A DNA stretch of 64,000 nt from Annona cherimola. Lineage: Eukaryota; Streptophyta; Magnoliopsida; Magnoliales; Annonaceae. The DNA lies in assembly GCA_030490835.1 (NCBI GenBank), contig CM059971.1:39356012-39420011 (forward strand), given 5' to 3'. The translations under genes and the position numbers were made by a program. The notes under the pieces were generated by a model. It worked only from the letters and a program-made list of their open reading frames with translations. It was not told the origin of the DNA and made no database searches. This document shows positions 33,108 through 46,300 of the stretch, piece by piece (position 1 is the stretch's first letter; each line of letters begins with the position of its first letter).

Positions 33108-36100
33108 CTACTCAATCTAATTGACTTGATTTGACACTAATGAGAACGAGAAAACTTTAATGCATTCGAATAGACTCAAAGCAACCGAATCGGATGGATG
33201 AAACTTCAATCAAATAGAACTGATTACAATCCCTTGATTTCATTCACATTCGAAGGGGAACGAATATTGTTAAGAGCATTTGAATCGACTCAAATGAACT
33301 GAAGTAGATAGAATGAACTTCGACTACCTAGAATTCACTAGTACTCAATCTAATTGACTAGATTTGACTCTAATGAGAGCCAGCAAACTTTAACGCATTC
33401 GAATACACTCAAAGCAATTGATTCGGATCGATGGAACTTCAATCATGTAGAACTGATTATAAACCGTTCATTTCAATCACATTCGAAAGGGAACGAATGA
33501 TCTTAAATGCATTCGAATCGACTCAAATGAATTGAATTAGATGGAATGAACTTCGACTACCTGGAATTGACTACTACTCAATCTAATTCACTTGATTTGA
33601 GATTAAGGAGAGCGATCAAACTTTAATACATTCGAATAGACTCAAAGAAACTGAATCGGATAGAAAGAAGTTCCAACAAATAGAACTCATTATAATCACT
33701 TGATTTCATTCAAATTCGAAAGGGAACGAATGATCTTAAATGCATTCGAATCGACTCAAATGAACTAAATTATTCAGAATGACCTTTGACTATCTAGAGT
33801 TGGCCACTTCTCAATTTAATTGACAGGATTTGACTCTAATGAGAGCGAGAAAACTTTAACACATTCGAATACACTCAAAGAAACTGATTCAGATGGATGA
33901 AACTTCAATAAAATAGAACTGATTGTAATCCCTTGATTTCATTCACATTCAAAAGGGAACGAATGATCTTAAATGCATTCGAATTGACTCAAATGAACTG
34001 AATTCCACAGATTGAACTTCGACTACCTAGAATGGACAACTACTCAATCTAATTGACTTGATTTGACACTAATGAGAACGAGAAAACTTTAATGCATTCG
34101 AATAGACTCAAAGCAACCGAATCGGATGGATGAAACTTCAATCAAATAGATCTGATTACAATCCTTAATGTCATTCACATTCGAAGGGGAACGAATATTG
34201 TTAAGAGCATTTGAATCGACTCAAATGAACTTAATTAGATAGAATGAACTTCGACTACCTAGAATTGACTAGTACTCAATCTAATTGACTGGATTCGACT
34301 CTAACGAAAGCTTACAAACTTCAACGCATTCGAATACACTGAAAGCAATTGATTCGGATGGATGGAACTTCAATCATATAGAACTGATTGTAATCCGTTG
34401 ATTTCATTAACATTCGAAAGGCAATGAATGATCTTAAATGCATTCCAATCGACTCAAATGAACTGAATAAGATAGAATGAACTTCGACTACCTAGAATTG
34501 ACTAGTACTCAATCTATTCACTTCATTTGAGTCTAACGAGAACAAGCAAACTTTAATGCATTCGAATAGACTCAAAGCAGCTTAATCGGATGGATGGAAT
34601 TTCAATCAAATAAAAATGATTATATTCCCTTGATTTCATTCACATTCGAAAGGGAACGAATGAACTTAAATGCATTCGAATCGAAAAAAATTATCTGAAT
34701 TTGATAGAATGAACTTCGACTACCTGGAATTGACTGGTACACAATCTAATTGACTAGATTTGACTCTAATGAGAGAAAGCAAACTTTAACGCATTCGAAT
34801 ACACTCAAAGCAATTGATTCGGATCGATGGAACTTCAATCATGTAGAACTGATTATAAACCGTTCATTTCATTCACATTCGAAAGGGAACGAATGATCTT
34901 AAATGCATTCGAATCGACTCAAATGAATTGAATTAGATGGAATGAACTTCGACTACCTGGAATTGACTACTACTCAATCTAATTCACTTGATTTGAGATT
35001 AAGGAGAGCGATCAAACTTTAATACATTCGAATAGACTCAAAGAAACTGAATCGGATAGAAAGAAGTTCCAACAAATAGAACTCATTATAATCCCTTGAT
35101 TTCATTCACATTCGAAAGGGAACGAATGATCTTAAATGCATTCGAATCGACTCAAATGAACTAAATTATTCAGAATGACCTTTGACTATCTAGAGTTGGC
35201 CACTTCTCAATCTAATTGACAGGATTTGACTCTAATGAGAGCGAGAAAACTTTAACACATTCGAATACACTCAAAGAAACTGATTCAGATGGATGGAACT
35301 TCAATCAAATAGAACTGATTGTAATCCCTTGATTTCATTCAAATTCAAAAGGGAACGAATGATCTTAAATGCATTCGAATTGACTCAAATGAACTGAATT
35401 CCACAGATTGAACTTCGACTACCTAGAATGGACAACTACTCAATCTAATTGACTTGATTTGACACTAATGAGAACGAGAAAACTTTAATGCATTCGAATA
35501 GACTCAAAGCAACCGAATCGGATGGATGAAACTTCAATCAAATAGATCTGATTACAATCCTTAATGTCATTCACATTCGAAGGGGAACGAATATTGTTAA
35601 GAGCATTTGAATCGACTCAAATGAACTGAATTAGATAGAATGAACTTCGACTACCTAGAATTCACTAGTACTCAATCTAATTGAATGGATTCGACTCTAA
35701 TGAGAGCGTACAAACTTCAACGCATTCGAATACACTGAAAGCAATTGATTCGGATGGATGGAACTTCAATCATATAGAACTGATTGTAATCCGTTGATTT
35801 CATTAACATTCGAAAGGCAATGAATGATCTTAAATGCATTCCAATCGACTCAAATGAACTGAATTAGATAGAATGAACTTCGACTACCTAGAATTCACTA
35901 GTACTCAATCTAATTGACTGGATTCGACTCTAATGAGAGCTTACAAACTTCAACGCATTCGAATACACTGAAAGCAATTGATTCGGATGGATGGAACTTC
36001 AATCATATAGAACTGATTGTAATCCGTTGATTTCATTAACATTCGAAAGGCAATGAATGATCTTAAATGCATTCCAATCGACTCAAATGAACTGAATTAG

Positions 36101-37581
36101 ATAGAATGAACTTCGACTACCTAGAATTCACTAGTACTCAATCTATTCACTTCATTTGAGTCTAACGAGAACAAGCAAACTTTAATGCATTCGAATAGAC
36201 TCAAAGCAGCTTAATCGGATGGATGGAATTTCAATCAAATAAAAATGATTCTAATCCCATGATTTCATTCACATTCGAAAGGGAATGAATGATCTTAAAT
36301 ACATTTGAATCGACTAAAATCATCTGAATTTTATAGAATGAACTTCAACTACCTAGAACTGACTGCTACACAATCTAATTGATTGGATTTGACTCTAATG
36401 ATAGCGAGCAAACTTTAACGCATTCGAATACACTCAAAGCAATTGATTCGGATTATGGAAATTCAATCATGTAGAACTGATTATAAACTGCTCATTTCAT
36501 TCACATTCGAAAGGGAACAAATGGTCTTAAATGCATTCGAATCGACTCAAATGAATTCAATTAGATGGAATGAACTTCGACTACCTGGAATTGACTACTA
36601 CTCAATCTAATTCACTTGATTTGAGATTAAGGAGAGCGATCAAACTTTAATACATTCGAATAGACTCAAAGAAACTGAATCGGATAGAAAGAAGTTCCAA
36701 CAAATAGAATTGATTATAATCCCTTGATTTCATTCACATTCGAAAGGGAACGAATGATCTTAAATGCATTCCAATCGACTCAAATGAACTAAATTATTTA
36801 GAATGAGCTTTGACTATCTAGAGTTGGCCACTTCCCAATCTAATTGACAGGATTTGACTCTAATGAGAGCGAGAAAACTTTAACACATTCGAATACACTC
36901 AAAGAAACTGATTCAGATGGATGGAACTTCAATCAAATAGAACTGATTGTAATCCCTTGATTTCATTCACATTCAAAAGGGAACGAATGATCTTAAATGC
37001 ATTCGAATTGACTCAAATGAACTGAATTTCACAGATTGAACTTCGACTACCTAGAATGGACAACTACTCAATCGAATTGACTTGATTTGACACTAATGAG
37101 AAAGAGAAAACTTTAATGCATTCGAATAGAGTCAAAGCAACTGAATCGGATGGATGAAACTTCAATCAAATAGAACTGATTACAATCCCTTGATTTCCTT
37201 CACATTCGAAGGGGAACGAATATTGTTAAGAGCATTTGAATCGACTCAAATGAACTGAATTAGATAGAATGAACTTCGACTACCTAGAATTCACTAGTAC
37301 TCGATCTAATTGACTGGATTCGACTCTAATGAGAGCTTACAAACTTCAACGCATTCGAATACACTGAAAGCAATTGATTCGGATGGATGTAACTTCAATC
37401 ATATAGAACTGATTGTAATCCGTTGATTTCATTAACATTCGAAAGGCAATGAATGATACTAAATGCATTCCAATCGACTCAAATGAACTGAATTAGATAG
37501 AATGAACTTCGACTACCTAGAATTGACTAGTACTCAATCTATTCACTTCATTTGTGTCTAACGAGAACAAGCAAACTTTAA
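33108..37581. repeat. Satellite array, block 2
   Basis: About 19 monomers (4474 bp) between LTR fragment copies 1 and 2. It begins inside a type e monomer and ends inside a type a monomer, the same phases as around the other copies. It holds one more HOR than block 3. Confidence 0.9.
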
Positions 37582-38982
37582 TACAATTAGAGCCACTGCT
37601 CTCTTCTAGATTCTAGCTCTAGGGGGCATATACAACCAGAGCCTCTTGCTCTCTTCTAGATTCCAGCTTTAGGGGGCATCAACAAATCACAGCACAAGTA
37701 GGTGATGAGTTACACTCCAATCACACACTACTTTGCTTACACTTGATCTTAGTTCCTCAAACTAAATCAAGTTCAACACAAACAAATGAAACAATAAGAA
37801 AACTACACTTTACAGTTGTGTAGTAGCAGTTTGGCGCAGAGAAGAACTCGTAGTATTGGCTTTGAAGATTCTGAAATATAGCTCTTGCAACTTGAAGCAA
37901 AGTTCTTCCTCTTTGTATGGCTTGATCTCTTTTGAGCTCTTGAATATAGGAGTTAAGCACACTTAATGATTCTCAGCTACTTCCCTCGTCCACAATGAAT
38001 GCCTTTTATAATTGTTGAGGGAATCCAAACGTTTGAAAATAGGTGGCGCGCATTTAATGCGCCAACGTTCGAATATTTTCCGACCATTGCAACCCAAGTC
38101 GCAGGTGGAGTCGACTTCGGATGCGACTTCACCCAAGTCGCAGATGGAGTCGACTTCGGGTGCGACTTCGCCTTCCGTAGCGACTTCAAGTTCCAGGTCG
38201 GGTCGACTTGGGTATCGACTTGACCCAAGTCGCAGGTGGAGTCGACTTCGGTATGCGACTTCACCTCGTAAGTTTATCTTGATGAACTTGCAATTTTTGG
38301 GATGCTTTTGTTTTCTTCATGCCTTGTTGTTCTTCCCTGATTGAGTTCTTCTTTGAGTCATTGTCTTCACTTTAGCTTGTTTCTTTTGGCTCCATGTTTT
38401 GCAAGCCTTGAATCCATGAGTCTTGATTCTTGCATTCATGAGCAGGTTCTTTGATTTGAATGGTCGAGTTTATGCATTTTGCTTGGACTTGGATTAGTCT
38501 TCATATATTTGTCTTGAAATCAGTTAATCCCAACTTGTCTTCTGAAATTTCTCCTCTGTCCGATCGAAGTCGATGCCGGAGTCGACTTGGTCTGCGACTT
38601 CGCCCAAGTCGCATGCTGGAGTCGACTTGGTCTGCGACTTCGGTGCCCCCAGATCTTGGTTTCAACTCTGGACGGAAAACGACGCCTCCAAGTCGCTACT
38701 GGAGTCGACTTGGCCTGCGACTTCACCTCAAGTCGCAAGTGGAGTCGACTTGGAGTGCGACTTCGGCACTTCGGGGTCTTGACTTCAACTCTAGAAGGAA
38801 ATGTCACTTTGAAGTCGATGCTGGAGTCGACTTGGGGATCAACTTGGCCTTCCATGCTTTACGTTCTTCAAATGTATATCCCTTAAACATATCCAGAAAC
38901 ATATTAGTAGCCAAGACTTACACAAATTGATTAGTTAATCATCAAAACATAGATTTAACTTGTTTTCCACATATTTCCAACA
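37582..38982 (-). repeat. Captured Sirevirus LTR fragment, copy 2
   Basis: Same length and both end points as copy 1, displaced by exactly 5875 bp, with only a few base differences. Identical junctions show it arose by duplication of the array segment, not by a new insertion. Confidence 0.9.
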
Positions 38983-41900
38983 CTACTCAATCTAATTAAC
39001 TTGATTTGACACTAATGAGAACGAGAAAACTTTAATGCATTCGAATAGACTCAAAGCAACCGAATCGGATGGATGAAACTTCAATCAAATAGAACTGATT
39101 ACAATCCCTTGATTTCATTCACATTCGAAGGGGAACGAATATTGTTAAGAGCATTTGAATCGACTCAAATGAACTGAAGTAGATAGAATGAACTTCGACT
39201 ACCTAGAATTCACTAGTACTCAATCTAATTGACTAGATTTGACTCTAATGAGAGCCAGCAAACTTTAACGCATTCGAATACACTCAAAGCAATTGATTCG
39301 GATCGATGGAACTTCAATCATGTAGAACTGATTATAAACCGTTCATTTCATTCACATTCGAAAGGGAACGAATGATCTTAAATGCATTCGAATCGACTCA
39401 AATGAATTGAATTAGATGGAATGAACTTCGACTACCTAGAATTGACTACTACTCAATCTAATTCACTTGATTTGAGATTAAGGAGAGCGATCAAACTTTA
39501 ATACATTCGAATAGACTCAAAGAAACTGAATCGGATAGAAAGAAGTTCCAACAAATAGAACTCATTATAATCCCTTGATTTCATTCACATTCGAAAGGGA
39601 ACGAATGATCTTAAATGCATTCGAATCGACTCAAATGAACTAAATTATTCAGAATGACCTTTGACTATCTAGAGTTGGCCACTTCTCAATCTAATTGACA
39701 GGATTTGACTCTAATGAGAGCGAGAAAACTTTAACACATTCGAATACACTCAAAGAAACTGATTCAGATGGATGGAACTTCAATCAAATAGAACTGATTG
39801 TAATCCCTTGATTTCATTCACATTCAAAAGGGAACGAATGATCTTAAATGCATTCGAATTGACTCAAACGAATTGAATTTCACAGATTGAACTTCGACTA
39901 CCTAGAATGGACAACTACTCAATCTAATTTACTTGATTTGACACTAATGAGAACGAGAAAACTTTAATGCATTCGAATAGACTCAAATCAACTGAATCGG
40001 ATGGATGAAACTTGAATCAAATAGAACTGATTACAATCCCTTGATTTCATTCACATTCGAAGGGGAACGAATATTGTTAAGAGCATTTGAATCGACTCAA
40101 ATGAACTGAATTAGATAGAATGAACTTCGACTACCTAGAATTCACTAGTACTCAATCTAATTGACTGGATTCGACTCTAATGAGAGCGTACAAACTTCAA
40201 CGCATTCGAATACACTGAAAGCAATTGATTCGGATGGATGGAACTTCAATCATATAGAACTGATTGTAATCTGTTGATTTCATTAACATTCGAAAGGCAA
40301 TGAATGATCTTAAATGCATTCCAATCGACTCAAATGAACTGAATTAGATAGAATGAACTTCGACTACCTAGAATTGACTAGTACTCAATCTAATTGACTG
40401 GATTCGACTCTAATGAGAGCTTACAAACTTCAACGCATTCGAATACACTGAAAGCAATTGATTCGGATGGATGGAACTTCAATTATATAGAACTGATTGT
40501 AATCCGTTGATTTCATTAACATTCGAAAGGCAATGAATGATCTTAAATGCATTCCAATCGACTCAAATGAACTGAATTAGATAGAATGAACTTCGACTAC
40601 CTAGAATTCACTAGTACTCAATCTATTCACTTCATTTGAGTCTAACGAGAACAAGCAAACTTTAATGCATTCGAATAGACTCAAAGCAGCTTAATCGGAT
40701 GGATGGAATTTCAATCAAATAAAAATGATTCTAATCCCATGATTTCATTCACATTCGAAAGGGAATGAATGATCTTAAATACATTTGAATCGACTAAAAT
40801 CATCTGAATTTTATAGAATGAACTTCAACTACCTAGAACTGACTGCTACACAATCTAATTGATTGGATTTGACTCTAATGATAGCGAGCAAACTTTAACG
40901 CATTCGAATACACTCAAAGCAATTGATTCGGATTATGGAAATTCAATCATGTAGAACTGACTATAAACTGCTCATTTCATTCACATTCGAAAGGGAACAA
41001 ATGGTCTTAAATGCATTCGAATCGAGTCAAATGAATTCAATTAGATGGAATGAACTTCGACTACCTGGAATTGACTACTACTCAATCTAATTCACTTGAT
41101 TTGAGATTAAGGAGAGCGATCAAACTTTAATACATTCGAATAGACTCAAAGAAACTGAATCGGATAGAAAGAAGTTCCAACAAATAGAATTGATTATAAT
41201 CCCTTGATTTCATTCACATTCGAAAGGGAACGAATGATCTTAAATGCATTCCAATCGACTCAAATGAACTAAATTATTTAGAATGAGCTTTGACTATCTA
41301 GAGTTGGCCACTTCCCAATCTAATTGACAGGATTTGACTCTAATGAGAGCGAGAAAACTTTAACACATTCGAATACACTCAAAGAAACTCATTCAGATGG
41401 ATGGAACTTCAATCAAATAGAACTGATTGTAATCCCTTGATTTCATTCACATTCAAAAGGGAACGAATGATCTTAAATGCATTCGAATTGACTCAAATGA
41501 ACTGAATTTCACAGATTGAACTTCGACTACCTAGAATGGACAACTACTCAATCGAATTGACTTGATTTGACACTAATGAGAAGGAGAAAACTTTAATGCA
41601 TTCGAATAGAGTCAAAGCAACTGAATCGGATGGATGAAACTTCAATCAAATAGAACTGATTACAATCCCTTGATTTCCTTCACATTCGAAGGGGAACGAA
41701 TATTGTTAAGAGCATTTGAATCGACTCAAATGAACTGAATTAGATAGAATGAACTTCGACTACCTAGAATTCACTAGTACTCGATCTAATTGACTGGATT
41801 CGACTCTAATGAGAGCTTACAAACTTCAACGCATTCGAATACACTGAAAGCAATTGATTCGGATGGATGGAACTTCAATCATATAGAACTGATTGTAATC

Positions 41901-42061
41901 CGTTGATTTCATTAACATTCGAAAGGCAATGAATGATCTTAAATGCATTCCAATCGACTCAAATGAACTGAATTAGATAGAATGAACTTCGACTACCTAG
42001 AATTGACTAGTACTCAATCTATTCACTTCATTTGTGTCTAACGAGAACAAGCAAACTTTAA
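38983..42061. repeat. Satellite array, block 3
   Basis: About 13 monomers (3079 bp) between LTR fragment copies 2 and 3. Shorter than block 2 by 1395 bp, one HOR. Confidence 0.9.
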
Positions 42062-43351
42062 TACAATTAGAGCCACTGCTCTCTTCTAGATTCTAGCTCT
42101 AGGGGGCATATACAACCAGAGCCTCTTGCTCTCTTCTAGATTCCAGCTTTAGGGGGCATCAACAAATCACAGCACAAGTAGGTGATGAGTTACACTCCAA
42201 TCACACACTACTTTGCTTACACTTGATCTTAGTTCCTCAAACTAAATCAAGTTCAACACAAACAAATGAAACAATAAAAAAACTACACTTTACAGTTGTG
42301 TAGTAGCAGTTTGGCGCAGAGAAGAACTCGTAGTATTGGCTTTGAAGATTCTGAAATATAGCTCTTGCAACTTGAAGCAAAGTTCTTCCTCTTTGTATGG
42401 CTTGATCTCTTTTGAGCTCTTGAATATAGGAGTTAAGCACACTTAATGATTCTCAGCTACTTCCCTCGTCCACAATGAATGCCTTTTATAATTGTTGAGG
42501 GAATCCAAACGTTTGAAAGTAGGTGGCGCGCATTTAATGCGCCAACGTTCGAATATTTTCCGACCATTGCAACCCAAGTCGCAGGTGGAGTCGACTTCGG
42601 ATGCGACTTCACCCAAGTCGCAGATGGAGTCGACTTCGGGTGCGACTTCGCATTCCGTAGCGACTTCAAGTTCCAGGTCGGGTCGACTTGGGTATCGACT
42701 TGACCCAAGTCGCAGGTGGAGTCGACTTCGGTATGCGCGTAAGTTTATCTTGATGAACTTGCAATTTTTGGGATGCTTTTGTTTTCTTCATGCCTTGTTG
42801 TTCTTCCCTGATTGAGTTCTTCTTTGAGTCATTGTCTTCACTTTAGCTTATTTCTTTTGGCTCCATGTTTTGCAAGCCTTGAATCCATGAGTCTTGATTC
42901 TTGCATTCATGAGCAGGTTCTTTGATTTGAATGGTCGAGTTTATGCATTTCGCTTGGACTTGGATTAGTCTTCATATATTTGTCTTGAAATCAGTTAATC
43001 CCAACTTGTCTTCTGAAATTTCTCCTCTGTCCGATCGAAGTCGATGCCGGAGTCAACTTGGTCTGCGACTTCGCCCAAGTCGCATGCTGGAGTCGACTTG
43101 GTCTGCGACTTCGGTGCCCCCAGATCTTGGTTTCAACTCTGGACGGAAAACGACGCCTCCAAGTTGCTACTGGAGTCGACTTGGCCTGCGACTTCACCTC
43201 AAGTTGCAAGTGGAGTCGACTTGGAGTGCGACTTCGGCACTTCGGGGTCTTGACTTCAACTCTAGAAGGAAACGTCATTTTGAAGTCGATGCTGGAGTCG
43301 ACTTAGGGATCAACTTGGCCTTCCATGCTTTATGTTCTTCAAATGTATATC
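42062..43351 (-). repeat. Captured Sirevirus LTR fragment, copy 3 (shortened)
   Basis: Same left junction as copies 1 and 2, displaced 4480 bp from copy 2. It lacks the final 110 bp or so including the LTR terminus: the sequence switches to satellite at 43349-43351, where both partners share atc. A small deletion (ttcacct) lies near 42737. Confidence 0.88.
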
Positions 43352-46300
43352 GACTCAAATGAACTGAATTAGATAGAATGAACTTCGACTACCTAGAATT
43401 CACTAGTACTCAATCTAATTGACTGGATTCGACTCTAATGAGAGCTTACAAACTTCAACGCATTCGAATACACTGAAAGCAATTGATTCGGATGGATGGA
43501 ACTTCAATCATATAGAACTGATTGTAATCCGTTGATTTCATTAACATTCGAAAGGCAATGAATGATCTTAAATGCATTCCAATCGACTCAAATGAACTGA
43601 ATTAGATAGAATGAACTTCGACTACCTAGAATTCACTAGTACTCAATCTATTCACTTCATTTGAGTCTAACGAGAACAAGCAAACTTTAATGCATTCGAA
43701 TAGACTCAAAGCAGCTTAATCGGATGGATGGAATTTCAATCAAATAAAAATGATTCTAATCCCATGATTTCATTCACATTCGAAAGGGAATGAATGATCT
43801 TAAATACATTTGAATCGACTAAAATCATCTGAATTTTATAGAATGAACTTCAACTACCTAGAACTGACTGCTACACAATCTAATTGATTGGATTTGACTC
43901 TAATGATAGCGAGCAAACTTTAACGCATTCGAATACACTCAAAGCAATTGATTCGGATTATGGAAATTCAATCATGTAGAACTGATTATAAACTGCTCAT
44001 TTCATTCACATTCGAAAGGGAACAAATGGTCTTAAATGCATTCGAATCGACTCAAATTATCTGAATTTGATAGAATGAACTTCGACTACCTGGAATTGAC
44101 TGGTACACAATCTAATTGACTAGATTTGACTCTAATGAGAGCAAGCAAACTTTAACGCTTTCGAATACACTCAAAGCAATTGATTCGGATGGATGGAACT
44201 TCAATCATGTAGAACTGATTATAAACCGTTCATTTCATTCACATTCGAAAGGGAACGAATGATCTTAAATGCATTCGAATCGACTCAAATGAATTGAATT
44301 AGATGGAATGAACTTTGACTACCTGGAATTGACTACTACTCAATCTAATTCACTTGATTTGAGATTAAGGAGAGCGATCAAACTTTAATACATTCGAATA
44401 GACTCAAAGAAACTGAATCGGATAGAAAGAAGTTCCAACAAATAGAACTCATTATAATCCCTTGATTTCATTCACATTCGAAAGGGAACGAATGATCTTA
44501 AATGCATTCGAATCGACTCAAATGAACTAAATTATTCAGAATGACCTTTGACTATCTAGAGTTGGCCACTTCCCAATCTAATTGACAGGATTTGACTCTA
44601 ATGAGAGCGAGAAAACTTTAACACATTCGAATACACTCAAAGAAACTGATTCAGATGGATGGAACTTCAATCAAATAGAACTGATTGTAATCCCTTGATT
44701 TCATTCACATTAAAAAGGGAACGAATGATCTTAAATGCATTCGAATTGACTCAAACGAATTGAATTTCACAGATTGAACTTCGACTACCTAGAATGGACA
44801 ACTACTCAATCTAATTGACTTGATTTGACACTAATGAGAACGAGCAAACTTTAATGCATTCGAATAGACTCAAAGCAACTGAATCGGATGGATGAAACTT
44901 GAATCAAATAGAACTGATTACAATCCCTTGATTTCATTCACATTCGAAGGGGAACGAATATTGTTAAGAGCATTTGAATCGACTCAAATGAACTGAATTA
45001 GATAGAATGAACTTCGACTACCTAGAATTCACTAGTACTCAATCTAATTGACTGGATTCGACACTAATGAGAGCGTACAAACTTCAACGCATTCGAATAC
45101 ACTGAAAGCAATTGATTCGGATGGATGGAACTTCAATCATATAGAACTGATTGTAATCCGTTGATTTCATTAACATTCGAAAGGCAATGAATGATCTTAA
45201 ATGCATTCCAATCGACTCAAATGAACTGAATTAGATAGAATGAACTTCGACTACCTAGAATTCACTAGTACTCAATCTATTCACTTCATTTGAGTCTAAC
45301 GAGAACAAGCAAACTTTAATGCATTCGAATAGACTCAAAGCAGCTTAATCGGATGGATGGAATTTCAATCAAATAAAAATGATTATATTCCCTTGATTTC
45401 ATTCACATTCGAAAGGGAACGAATGAACTTAAATGCATTCGAATCGACTAAAATGATCGGAATTTGATAGAATGAACTTCGACTACCTGGAATTGACTGG
45501 TACACAATCTAATTGACTAGATTTGACTCTAATGAGAGCAAGCAAACTTTAACGCATTCGAATACAATCAAAGCAATTGCTTCGGATCGATGGAACTTCA
45601 ATCATGTAGAACTGATTATAAACCGTTCAATTCATTCACATTCGAAAGGGAACGAATGATCTTAAATGCATTCGAATCGACTCGAATGAATTGAATTAGA
45701 TGGAATGAACTTCGACTACCTGGAATTGACTACTACTCAATCTAATTCACTTGATTTGAGATTAAGGAGAGCGATCAAACTTTAATACATTCGAATAGAC
45801 TCAAAGAAACTGAATCGGATAGAAAGAAGTTCCAACAAATAGAACTCATTATAATCCCTTGATTTCATTCACATTCGAAAGGCAAAGAATGATCTTAAAT
45901 GCATTCCAATCGACTCAAATGAACTGAATTAGATAGAATGAACTTCGACTACCAAGAATTCACTAGTACTCAATCTATTCACTTCATTTGAGTCTAACGA
46001 GAACAAGCAAACTTTAATGCATTCGAATAGACTCAAAGCAGCTTAATCGGATGGATGGAATTTCAATCAAATAAAAATGATTATATTCCCTTGATTTCAT
46101 TCACATTCGAAAGGGAACGAATGAACTTAAATGCATTCGAATCGACTAAAATGATCTGAATTTGATAGAATGAACTTCGACTACCTGGAATTGACTGCTA
46201 AACAATCTAATTGACTAGATTTGACTCTAATGAGAGCAAGCAAACTTCAACGCTTTCGAATACACTCAAAGCAATTGATTCGGATCGATGGAACTTCAAT

